From NCBI RefSeq assembly GCF_040958095.1, contig NC_091173.1, forward strand, positions 19,017,716 through 19,081,715: a stretch of 64,000 bases of DNA, given 5' to 3'. The notes beneath the pieces are model-generated. The model had not been told where the DNA came from. It was given only the letters and a program-made list of their open reading frames with translations, and ran no database searches. The DNA comes from Procambarus clarkii. Lineage: Eukaryota; Arthropoda; Malacostraca; Decapoda; Cambaridae. Below, in pieces: positions 25,591 through 34,928 of this stretch (position 1 is the first letter of the stretch; every line of letters starts with the position of its first letter). The position numbers and the translations under genes were made by a program.

Positions 25591-26533
25591 AGTTTTAGTA
25601 TTATTGGATACCATTTTGGGTTATTAAACTACAGGATTTATACAAGATGTTTGAATTGTTGGGGTGACTATTGTATTATGCTTTGGTTGCCAACCTGTGG
25701 CCACAATGAGGTCCATAATTTTGAATATTTTGGATGAAATAAGTATCAGAATTGGTGTTATGTACAAGGAGTATGTATGCTGGCAGTCACATTAGTATGC
25801 CATGCTCAACCTCATTTGTGACTTGTGTAACATTAAACACCCTTTTTCGCATGCAAACACAACTTTCTGGACATGACACTTTCCTAGCACATTTAGCTGT
25901 AACATCTTTTATGTATCTTAGTAAAGGAGAGATTTCCAGCAATCTTTATGCTTAATATATTAATCAACAAGTTATATGTCAAGTTTTGCATCGAGTGTTT
26001 TTGTGGGCAACAGCAACTTGCCATCTTCGTCCCCAATGTGATTTATCTTCTCTTACATTTTCTGTAAGATGAAGTGTGAAATTATCTGCATAGGCCTATG
26101 CATCAGGTATTGACTTCAGGGTGCCAAAAATCTAAATGTTCCACAGAAGTGCTCCAATCATAATACCAAAGGGTATACTGTACTTAGGTTTATGAATTAT
26201 GATTATGAATATTATGAATAAGATTATGAATATTGTGTTAATGATTACCAATACATTCCCATTGCATTAGGATCTTACCTGAGGGAGCAAAGAGTGCCAA
26301 GATTCAGAAGCATTCCGTATTGTAAACTGTATGTATTGTCTGTCTATACAGTACTTCCATACTAAAGGAAACTTAATTGTTTTTCTGCTTTACAGCTCTC
26401 TAGACTAGCAATCAAGGATTACAACAGGGGAAGAAGTTACCTCACTGACCAGGCTAACAAGGATGGAATCCCTGTTTTCATAAACATCCAGGAAGCTGTC
26501 GAGTGTGCAGTTGGCAAGTGTCGTACGAGATAG
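12216..26533 (+). CDS. raw: Protein raw-like, C-terminal part (tandem EF-hand-like + nucleoside 2-deoxyribosyltransferase-like modules)
   Basis: Thirteen exons join in phase: 12216-12333, 16593-16672, 18786-18901, 19282-19496, 20353-20461, 21478-21572, 22659-22713, 22936-23014, 24261-24419, 24769-25037, 25423-25506, 26396-26533 (stop TAG 26531-26533), with AG/GT borders throughout; twelve are listed here, and any further exon lies upstream. They give 504 residues, numbered from the first full codon. Residues 20-26 (LTFGEFC) and 307-313 (LTFDEFC) lie in EF-hand-like segments. Residues about 72-212 and 361-504 are two copies of a domain starting FLGGS/YLGGS, with WRQNVAIPML or WREDIAIPML and a YNP/FNP turn, as in the nucleoside 2-deoxyribosyltransferase-like family. 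Arthropod raw, a Drosophila antagonist of JNK signalling in dorsal closure, is to my knowledge the family member with this domain; the name rests on memory. The first exon opens with two bases of a split codon, so at least one 5' exon is missing. Enzymatic activity is not established. Confidence 0.72.
13386..13700 (+). mobile_element. tRNA-headed SINE copy
   Basis: A head with CTGACAGCTGAGTAGACAGC (A-box region) and GGGGATTGATCCCCAG (decayed B-box) is followed by the TTTCTTTCACCCTGATGG body, the TTAGACAGCTGCTACGGG segment, a G-rich run and the tail GATTGACAGTTGAGAGGTGG, ending in GGTGAGTACACAC. It lies in a raw intron. Confidence 0.7.
13701..14060 (+). mobile_element. Two truncated SINE pieces with an (AC)n tract between them
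   Basis: Positions 13701-13760 hold only a tail (GACCAAAGAGCCAGAGCTCA and GCAAACACAACTAGGTGAG) running into (AC)n at about 13758-13828. Positions 13830-14035 hold body plus tail without a tRNA head and end in CAACTAGGTAAATACACCC. The microsatellite directly continues the tail. Confidence 0.65.
13758..13828. repeat. (AC)n microsatellite at a SINE tail
   Basis: Pure AC following CAACTAGGTGAGTAC. Confidence 0.95.
14068..14210 (+). rRNA. 5S rRNA-derived sequence (probably the head of a SINE)
   Basis: Positions 14092-14210 (119 nt) read as a full-length 5S rRNA: start GCCAACGGCCATACCACG, internal AAGTTAAGCAA, box C TGGATGGGTGACCGCCTGGG and end GCTGTTGGC, which pairs with the start. The first 24 bases are duplicated in tandem just upstream (14068-14091, two differences). 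Where the usual 5S has CG-rich bases between AAGCAA and GGTTA, this copy has T at several expected C positions, which resembles CpG decay. No T-run terminator follows; instead, eight bases on, a tRNA-like SINE head begins. It is therefore probably a retroposed 5S copy or the 5S part of a composite SINE rather than an active gene. An active dispersed 5S gene is not excluded. Confidence 0.8.
14211..14640 (+). mobile_element. tRNA-headed SINE with LINE-like 3' tail, directly behind the 5S unit
   Basis: The head at about 14225-14292 has an A-box-like GGCTGAGTGGA and a B-box GGTTCGATCCC, typical of pol III promoters from tRNA. The body holds TTTCTTTCACCCTGATGCCC and CCTGGGAGTTAGACAACTGCC, also found in the neighbouring copies at 13386 and 13830 and at 10795. 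The 3' part (TTGACAGTTGAGAGGCGGG, then CTCAACCCCCGCAAGCACAA) is the same tail as in the LINE at 2153-3352. A (GT)n/(G)n tract sits between body and tail. Confidence 0.75.
14641..14850 (+). mobile_element. Headless SINE copy (body plus tail)
   Basis: It starts in the body at CCTGTTACCTAGTAGTAAAT, continues through GAGTTAGACAGCTGTTACGG, a G-run and TTGATTGATTGACAGTTGAG, and ends AACAACTAGGTGAATACAC. It lacks the tRNA-like head, as expected of a 5'-truncated insertion. Confidence 0.65.
14850..15445 (+). mobile_element. Jockey-like LINE, 3' end of the reverse transcriptase ORF, decayed
   Basis: An open frame at 14875-15321 encodes the region downstream of the RT domain: AYATLSNIRIAFKYVDGEI, FVRPKLEYAVVVWCPYLKKH, KLEKVQRHATKWLPELKD, RRKKGDMITTYKIVTG. 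The last part (GGTTGGAACAAATTAAGTGA through TAGCTCTCATCCTGTAA) continues in another frame, so a frameshift breaks the gene. It ends ACTACACTTAGGTAATTACAC plus a short AC-rich tract. It is truncated at its 5' end and lies in a raw intron. Confidence 0.8.
17590..18362. mobile_element. Foldback element, compound copy in a raw intron
   Basis: It starts TTTTTCTGGGGGGAGCCCCA, continues with GAGCTATCCAGGCTGATATG and TCAGACTTTGGCATCAGTCA, and ends with the reverse complement of these (TGACTGATGCCAAAGTCTGA; ATATCAACCTGGATAGCTCT), then CCCAGAAAATGGAGTTTCAT and TTCAACGC. In the middle (17786-17830) AGCGTTGAATGTAATGGAAC plus TTTTCTGGGTGAGAC is an inverted copy of the right end, so one unit (17786-18362) seems inserted into or fused with another. 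A (CCTC)n tract lies inside at 17845-17882. Confidence 0.72.
17845..17882. repeat. (CCTC)n microsatellite
   Basis: About nine CCTC units inside the compound foldback element. Confidence 0.9.
20781..20990 (+). mobile_element. LINE C-terminal relic in a raw intron
   Basis: The translation KYKGINYTDVLFRIYNNGYK followed by FGNRVVDLWNKLP shows the F-NRVV--WN-LP signature of the far C-terminus of decayed non-LTR retrotransposon proteins. A stop follows LWNKLP. An AG acceptor-like site precedes it, but it is not a raw exon: exons 20353-20461 and 21478-21572 join in phase without it. Confidence 0.6.
23695..23862. mobile_element. Foldback (MITE-like) hairpin in a raw intron
   Basis: Arms of about 75 bp, nearly perfect: AAAACCACATGTGAAAAAT..., GAATGCTTAACGCGTTTTCG and CTACATCGCCTTCATCAGAG on the left are matched by CTCTGATGAAGGCGATGTAG, ACACGTTAAGCATTCTC and TTCACATGTGGTTTTTCC on the right, with a loop of a few bases near 23770. 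Confidence 0.72.
25521..25590. repeat. (ATT)n microsatellite in a raw intron
   Basis: About 20 ATT units directly behind exon 25423-25506. Confidence 0.95.
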
Positions 26534-29500
26534 TCATGCAGACAGTGTGTACAGAGACTCGTCTATAAAATACAAAACAAGTGATGCTAAACATTAAAAA
26601 ACTACAATACAGTATACTGTTTCTAGTGGATACAGGACATCTGGATTGGGCAAAGAAAAGTATCGTGGTGTTTAACCTAATATAAATATGATAACTGAAT
26701 TTTGAAACTCAGTGTCATATATGTTGAGAAATTTACTGGTATTGCAAGTGTGATTATTGAGTAGCTTGAATATGACAAGTATAACAAAATTTTCCAGTAT
26801 AACCTGGTAAGACAAGTGTCATGCAAGTTAACAAATATTGCATTTGTTCCCTTGCTTTTGCAGTGCAAATACAGTGCATCTTATACCAGATCATGAGTGC
26901 AGCTTTTGGAAACCTTTAGATGCAGCAAGTATCAGGCAGCAGGAGGAATTCTGTGCGGTTAACGAAGTGTTGTGAAAAGTCTTAACCATAGACTGTGTCT
27001 TGACTTCGGCGAAGTTTACGTAACTTATCCATTTACTATTTCATGTATTGTGCGTGCATTTCATTAATTCTAAGAGTGCGCACATCTTTTTTGCCTTCTG
27101 ACAAATCCTCATGAAAATCCTGGAGACAGACTATAAGGTGTAATGCTTTGGTGCTAATGTGATTTATCATGAGGTACTGTGAAGTACTGTGCTAATGCAG
27201 TCTATCACGCCATTTAGAGTGATGGGTCCAGAGTGGCAGGAGCCACTTGCGAGAAGTGAAGTAAAATTGTAAGTGCAGTATGAATTCGTTATTGAAGAGT
27301 CTGAAATCTAAGAGTGATAATAACTTGACAATGACAGCTTCCTTAGAGTATGCTGAATTTGAGGTCCGGGTGAAGATATGGTTGATTTCATTGCTATCAG
27401 GGAACTTGTGGACAGCTGAAATACAAGTGCAGTTAAAGAGTTAAATTGTGGATCACATGCCCATGATAGTCAGTTATTTTTGCTTTTTAGAATCTGTATT
27501 CATCCCTAAAGACACTTCTTTACCCAACTCTAAGGACTAAAATAGCTGATCATACTACATAAGCTGTGGACACAGGAAGACTTCTCAGGTTATGGGATGA
27601 TGTATAGTTGATTGCAATTTTGGAGAGTGAAATCATAATCAAATGGATGGCTTTCAGGTTATTATTCAAAGGCACCCAAAATGGGCATATAGTTGACAAG
27701 CACCTTCAGTATTGTGAGCCCCCAAAAAGCTAGCTGTTCAATTGATTTTCATTTTCCAAAAGCAGTCATAGTTCATTGTTTGTCCATTGTTTAGTACAAT
27801 GGTGAAAGTGTGCTTCATTCTGGTTCCAGGAGACCAAGTACAATCTCCCATTGCAGGAAAATCTCCAGCGTTGGATGCAATAGTGTGTAATTTAATTCAT
27901 GCAAGGTGTTTGTAGGGCCGCATAAGGTATGTTTCTCAATGTTTAAGATTCTCACTAGGTTGTACGACATGATGGCGCATCACTTACCAATACATTCCCA
28001 TTGCTAAGTGTTATAATGGTGCTTCTACATTTTAACAGGGAGGGTTACCGGTATAAGGCAGCTTAATCTTCATATTGCATAGAGCTTAATACTCATGATT
28101 AAGCTATATTCACTGTCATCCCATTGTTATAGTGACAGTAATGATGCTGAAACATCTCTTAATCAGCCCAAAATTTTTCAGGATTTGTAATTGTCTCAAT
28201 TGATGTAATACTGGGCTTGAGAAACATTATTTAGCCTTTAAAATTCCTGTTAATTCTATCTTGTTATAAAATATAACAAAATAATTTAACAAGTAGACAT
28301 ACAAATTTCTCCAAAATATGATAAGTCACAAAATTATTATTTGGTTTCAGTAATCACGTTTGGTTAATGACCGTACATCAAATAAAAGAAAAATTGAATT
28401 GTGCAGTCACGTTGCATAATCTGAAAATATATTTAAAAATGAAAGGGGTATCTCCCACAAGATATTACAGTGCTCGGAATTATAAATCATAAGTATTTGT
28501 ATTCTCTTGCCTATTACTGTTGTCCATGTCTTGTCATGTTTTCCTGCATTTAAAGCAGAGAACACAATATTAACTAACTTCTGCACCTTGACAACCCACC
28601 TTGCTTGAAATATTTCCTGAAGAACACTGCACGTTCATTCAGTTGTACAAGCAGGTGAGCATGTCACCACTAGCTTTTATAGGCTTGTTGAAAGAATCTC
28701 AATTTTTTTTTTATTTTTGATTTTTTTAAGAAAATTTACACACGATTAGAAACCAACCCCTTGATGTGAGCAGCTGATTTTATAAGAGCTTATAACTAAC
28801 TGGTCTTAATTAAGGAAACAATCAGCTACAAAAAAATTTCTTTGGAAACATGGTTAGGAAATATGACAAACTAATTTATAATAAATTTTTGTTTCATGTT
28901 GGGACAGAAAGAATTTAAAATTTAAATTTTAGATTTACTCTTGATACAATTGTATAATTGTCAAACAAATTAGAACCTATTAAAACTTTTTATAATGTTT
29001 ACATGTAATCCTTTGGATTTGGAATTTCTACACCAATATGTTTCAATGTTTATGCACTAGTATGATCATGCTTTCTATGCTACGGGGAAAGTTAATTTTG
29101 TTTAAAGTTAAGATGGCAACATTTGGTCATGGAAAAACAATGAACTTGTTTCATACACGTGACTGTAATGTGTACAAAATGCAACTTTTCTTAACCATAT
29201 GACGTCTACACAAATCTGCTTTCCCCTAACTAATGCAAGAGGGAAGTCTTTGCAATATCGTGTAAATAGTACTTGAAGATTTGCTGAATATGCCATATTT
29301 CCTAAAGGTAACACTTCAAAAACTTACATTTGTACAAATTTTCAAAATGACTTAAGTAATGAGTGTTAAGAAGAGTCTGAATCATAATTCATGCACTTTG
29401 TGTATTATTGGGATAAATAGTAATTATGATGTGACCATTATCTAACATATGGATCTAGTACAAATATATTGTACAGCAATTATATTTAATTTACGCAACC

Positions 29501-30929
29501 AAGATTTAGTGAATTAACATCGACTTGAAAGCTGTGATGTGAGTATTATTTACAATTATAGTAAACCTTTATTTTCCAGACTTCTCTTGTCACATAAACA
29601 TGTTTATGTTTTAGGATGCCAAATTATTATACATATTTTAGTTTTTTTCGTTAACCCGAGCTGGCAGCTTAATGGAGGGATGGTTTACCCCTGTGTATGC
29701 CCAAGTGGTTCCTCACACGATAGTAACAAAATAAAAAGCAATCTTGTGTTGGATCTCTAGTGGTGAGGGATACCAAGTCTACTTGAAATTTCTGTGACCG
29801 AAATATACTTCAAAACATTTCTTGGTAAAATTGTTTTAAAAAGATTTGAGTAATTGGTAATGACAGGTTCCAGACTTAAAATTTCAGGTGATTCAAAACA
29901 ATTTTGTGTATACATTAACTACACACTCGGTAAATAATTGAACCTGGTTTATCGGCATTATGGAACACCAAGTACAGTCTGCAAAAATATTTGGCTATTT
30001 TTTTTGTATAGGATATTTATATATATATAGAGCTTTTCATAATTTTCAATAAGAGTGTGTAAACACGTGTTTATATAACATTGTATCCATTAAGTGTAAA
30101 ATATACATAAATGGCAATGGGATGGAAGGTTTGATACATCATGAAAAAGTATTTGAACAATTCTTTATATATATATTTAAATATATATAAAATATACATA
30201 ATATATATATATGAAATCAGTGTGATCAATAAACTCTTACCAAGAGCCCCTGTGAAGTGTAATGGTGACAGTTGTTAATATATCATATGTTCATTATACC
30301 ATATATCAGTGATAGGCTTTGTCATATTTTGTTGCATTCGTTACACCTAATCATGTACTGTATATATAATTATATATTATAGATTATTTTTACAAGAATC
30401 TTAACACACATCGAAGAACTTTCTTTTACTCTCCTTAACACTTACAGTGTGTGTACATCTCTGTCTTGTATGACAACCCCACTGGTGCACAAGAAAAATA
30501 TAAATTCCAATGATTTGTTTATAATATTCTTAAAATATAATCCCATCTTGTGATGTCACCAGTTCACGAGTGTTTGTGCAGTGTTTGCTCCATGGAGGTT
30601 GCCTGGGCCATTCAAGCAGGAGGAGTTGCCATGTATTATTCTGTATATTTACACATCCATTTTAGTGTCATGGATTTTTTTTTTTTTTTTAGTTATGCAC
30701 TGGGGTCACTTGACGTTAATATACAGCACTAAAATATACTGAATATAGATACAGAAACACATCTGTTGAATGGACAACAGGAAGCAGAGAAACAAAAATG
30801 GGCAGTTCGTCTAATTACCCAAAGCTTCCTGGCATTATGTTAGTAATGAATAAATATGATATATTTACTCATTATAATGTTGGTGCTGAATGTAGAACAT
30901 GGAAAAACATATTTTTACTCTGAAAAAGT

Positions 30930-31232
30930 ATCATTTTCATAAAATTAGACAAAAATAAGGGGCTGGTGACGGTCCAAACAATGTTGTGGACCGACTTATC
31001 CAAGATATATTGTTGCATAAAGGTTATATTAACTTAGGTTTCGATAGGTTAGGTTATGTTTGGGTAGGTTGGTTAGGTTAGGTAGATACAGGAGGCTGAT
31101 ATGCCAGCAAATATTCTTTAGGCAACAATGTGTCTTGGATAAGTCGCTCCACAACATTGTCGCTTGGATTGTTGACTTGCTTTGCCGTTATCAGCAGCTT
31201 ATTTTTGTCTAATTTCGTTATGAAATGATAAT
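30930..31232. mobile_element. Foldback element with TTAGG-like loop
   Basis: The left arm ATTTTCATAAAATTAGACAA ... ATAAGGGGCTG ... ACAATGTTGTGGACCGACTT, ATCCAAGAT is mirrored by CTTGGATAAGTCGCTCCACA, ACATTGTCG ... CAGCTTATTTTTGTCTAATT, TCGTTATGAAATG. The loop (about 31025-31085) has AGGTTAGGTTATG and GGTTGGTTAGGTTAGG. It lies in the raw-MINPP1 intergenic region. Confidence 0.65.
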
Positions 31233-32160
31233 TGGCAGGGGAGGGAGGGGGGCGGGTCTTAACACTGGTTGCCAATACGTCAGGTCTTGGCCCTGGTCTC
31301 CAGTAAGTCAAACAGAACAATTGCTACTGATGTCATCTATTAGAAAGGAGTTATCTCAGAGAGTGAGTTTAGGCAGCTACCAAGGGGCTCCCTGAGAAAA
31401 AACTTGTAAATGGCATGAAATATGTTCGGAAACATGTTTCATGCATTTAGTACACAATCTGACTCATCCCTCAAGTTTGTAATTCTAAATTGTTACTAAA
31501 AGACTACTAGTAACATTGGCTTTCATCAAGAGATGAAAAGCATATTTATCTTGAAAGCATGTTATATTTGATGAATGAAATATGTGAGGGAAAATTACAC
31601 TATACAAAAGATCTCCCCACTAGTAAGAGGAATTTTAAAGAAGAAGTAAGCATCAAAGATGTACAGTATTCAGTATTAGATTAGTGTTAACAGGTGTTCA
31701 TGGATATAAATGAAAATTACACTAATGTGATAAAGGGATAAAAGAAGATGGTCTAAATTCTACAAAATCATTAACATTACAACAATCAGGTGAAAGCATC
31801 AGGTTTAGTCATCTTCACCTTTGTTTAATAAAACTGCTCAAGATTTATTTAAGTTTATTAAGATCTCCAGCTTGAACTCTGTCTGCACTAGATCAGTTAA
31901 TGGTTTAAAGCCAACAAGAAATTTTCCAAATACAATATTTCGCCAATATGCAAAATGTGTGCAGTGCCAGAATGAGAACAATCAATGAAAAGACAAATCA
32001 AATGAGTTTATTCAGAGTTAAGTGCAGTAACATTTGAAAGTAATTCCTTACTTTCAAGGTTGATTATTTCATTAAGCTTCATTACCTATAAATAAACAAC
32101 AGGCACTGGCCTTAAAGTTCAGTACATTACACATAAAAAAGGATGCACATCACTGGCTAC

Positions 32161-32192
<32 letters not shown>

Positions 32193-32193
<1 letters not shown>

Positions 32194-32345
32194 AAACAGT
32201 GGTAGACGGTTGGAACAAGTTAAGTGAGAAGGTGGAGGAGGCCAAAACCATCAATAGTTTCAAAGCATAATACGACAAAGAGTACAGTACTGGGAAGAAG
32301 GGAATCAACGAGCGTAGCTCTCATCCTGTAATTACACTTGAGTAT
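32193..32345 (+). mobile_element. LINE 3'-end fragment
   Basis: GGTAGACGGTTGGAACAAGT, AGTTTCAAAGCATAATACGAC and GAGCGTAGCTCTCATCCTGT match the end of the LINE at 14850-15445. A long T-run (about 32163-32191) lies at its 5' edge. Confidence 0.65.
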
Positions 32346-33239
32346 TTATAAGTGAGTATAAACTCGAGTTGAAAATCACTTGAGTTGAGTGAGTATAAAC
32401 TATGTTATGAAACCACTTGAATCAGCAGGTACCAAATCCCTCTGACTCATTTAATACTGTTAAATACACTGAAACCCACAAATAGCTCTGGAATAAGGAA
32501 AACATCTCTGATACAAATTTAGTCTAATGTAAATACATACTCTAATATTGTGTAAAAATAATGTAATTAAAATTTTCAATTACTGTACTGTACTGTAATT
32601 ACAATAATATAAATAGAACTATGAATCAAATAATAAGTTACATACACTAAAATCTATTATTTGCTACTAACAAGTACAGTACAGTATCTGTAATTCTTGG
32701 TTTAGGATAATTTAAATACTAGTTAAATTGTAAAAACGTACAAATATTATGGAAAAATCAAGCATTGACCACAATGAAATTCACCATTTTTGTGGACCCC
32801 AGTAGCTGTGAACCATCGAGTCTTCATTCAACAAACCAGGCCTCTATGATCTATCCACAGTCTACTGGAAGCCCAGACCAAAATCTGGCTTCCAAGAGGA
32901 GCACACACCAGTACAATATGCATGCCTTTAATATGCACAAGCACAGTCTAAATGTCTCAAAGCTATTGTTTCACTAAGCCAAGAAGACTGTTTCTTCTCC
33001 ATCAACAGGTCCCACAAGGAAGAATAAATCTCATGCACTGCCTGGAGACAAGGTGACTCGAGAGGAGGCTAATTCATAGTTAAGTAGGTTATAGGGAAGT
33101 GAACCATGGCCATGGATAGAGTGAAGTGGAATGCTAGAAAACATGCAACAAAGAGCATACCCAGCATGTTACCTAAAATATAAAACAACAATGGTCTCTG
33201 GTGGAATTTAATGTTCCAGGAAAAGCAAGCACCATTTAA

Positions 33240-33760
33240 GTGAGAGAGAGAAGCCGATGATAAGCCCAAAAGAAACTACAGGAGCTTGACAGGATATATG
33301 GGGTGGAAGAGTGAGAAGGCAGGCTGACTGAAACCTGCCAAATCTGCTGGCAGTCTAGGTTTTCTGGTTGGATGACAAGTATTGTGGTAAATCTCTAATT
33401 CCCTGCTTCCCTTACTAGAGGTGCCATAGAGACAATAAGAGAACACTCTCTGAACATCAGGGGGTCCATAACTGTTCAATACCCTCCCAGCAAACATTAG
33501 AAATACAGTATTGTCAGTGGAGGTCTTCAAGAGACACTTAAGAAGTTCCAGACCAACCAGGCTGTAGTGAATAGGTAGGCCTGTGGGCTGCTCCAAGCAA
33601 CAGCCAGTTGGACCAAGTTATCACAAGTTGAGCCTGGCCCCAGGCCGGGCTCGGGGAGTAGAAGAACTCGCGAAACCCTCTCATAGAATTTGCCAGATTC
33701 TGGCCCCTGGCTCCCAATAGATGGCAGATGTGTCCCAGAGGTCTGATGTGTTGAGCTAAG
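33240..33760 (-). repeat. Possible LINE 3'-region repeat
   Basis: The minus strand has GTGTCTCTTGAAGACCTCCA and CAGAGAGTGTTCTCTTATTG, a style similar to the LINE 3' regions here, with a 106-codon open frame (33596-33276) that has no recognisable domain. The only support is a resemblance to repeat text remembered from crustaceans. Confidence 0.3.
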
Positions 33761-34928
33761 CTTGGGGAGCTACAGGGGGCTTCCTTCCAGAAATATGCCA
33801 TTAACCATAGCAGTGTAAGCTGACACTTTCAAGTGCTGGCAGGTAATGGCATTCTTATGTACCTCAATAACTTTGTTGGCACAAAGAATGTTTCCATATT
33901 ATTTGTTTACACTCTTAGGAAATCAATAATTTTTGTAATTCTTTTAATTCTTGATTTGCATAGCACAAGAAAATTGGCCTTTTTAGCTATATTTTGAGCT
34001 TTATTTGAAAGAAATCAGGCCAACTCTTAAGTAATTTTTTTATCATAGTATTATTGGCAATTGTATAAAGTTGTCTGATATTCTTATATAGTTTTTTCTA
34101 TGATAACTTAAACATAAACAAATTAAAGAATACAAGTCACTGGAATGAACAGTCCTGTATATGGTTATGCTTTGGAAGCCAGCTTAAAACTAACACTGCC
34201 TCCTCATAAGGAATGAAACCTGGTACTACTGTATTTGGTTACTAGCCCAATACAATACCCTCCCTGCCAAACTGTTGTACATTACTGTATTTGCAGTTTC
34301 AATGCTGTAAACTAAAGCACAAGGAGTTCTTCAATTACAGGAATCTGTTAAAGAAAAACCTGGTACTACAAGCTTCATCTACATTTCTTGAAATGGCTAC
34401 AACCCTTGACACTACAAGAAGTAAAGATGAAATGTATGGCATATTATTAATATCATTTTGCCCATCTAAGGTATAGATCAGAGTTGTTGAGAAAGTGGAG
34501 CATCGAAGACCCACCTGCTTGATAAAAGTTTGAATGTTTATACCATTTGCTAAACACAGCAGTTTGTTGCACTGTGATAAATATATATACATGGCTTGTA
34601 TTAAAATGCAATTATATTACGGATATATTACTGAGATTCTTCAAATTGTAGTACAGGATACAGAAAGAAAAGATTCTTTTCTTTTGGAGGATTTTGTGCT
34701 CTATGTGGTGTACTGTATCTGTAAATAATTTAACACTTTCAACTACATATCTGGATTACTCACATCTCATTCATTCATAAATATGAGACGGTTTAAATAA
34801 TTATTTAAATCAACAAGAAAAATTTTTAATGAAAAATCATTAAAAAAATCAGTCATCACAATTCTCATACCTAAAAATTATAATAAACTGTATTATATAT
34901 ACACACGTTCAAACTAGTCAGTTCCCTT

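Larger units (their letters stand above)
26534..34928. other. 3' flank / intergenic region between converging raw and MINPP1 genes
   Basis: There is no coding exon. Candidate plus-strand AATAAA signals lie at 28381-28386 and 30228-30233, so raw may have a 3' UTR of 2-4 kb. The region includes a foldback element (30930), a LINE fragment (32193) and a possible repeat (33240-33760). Confidence 0.55.
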
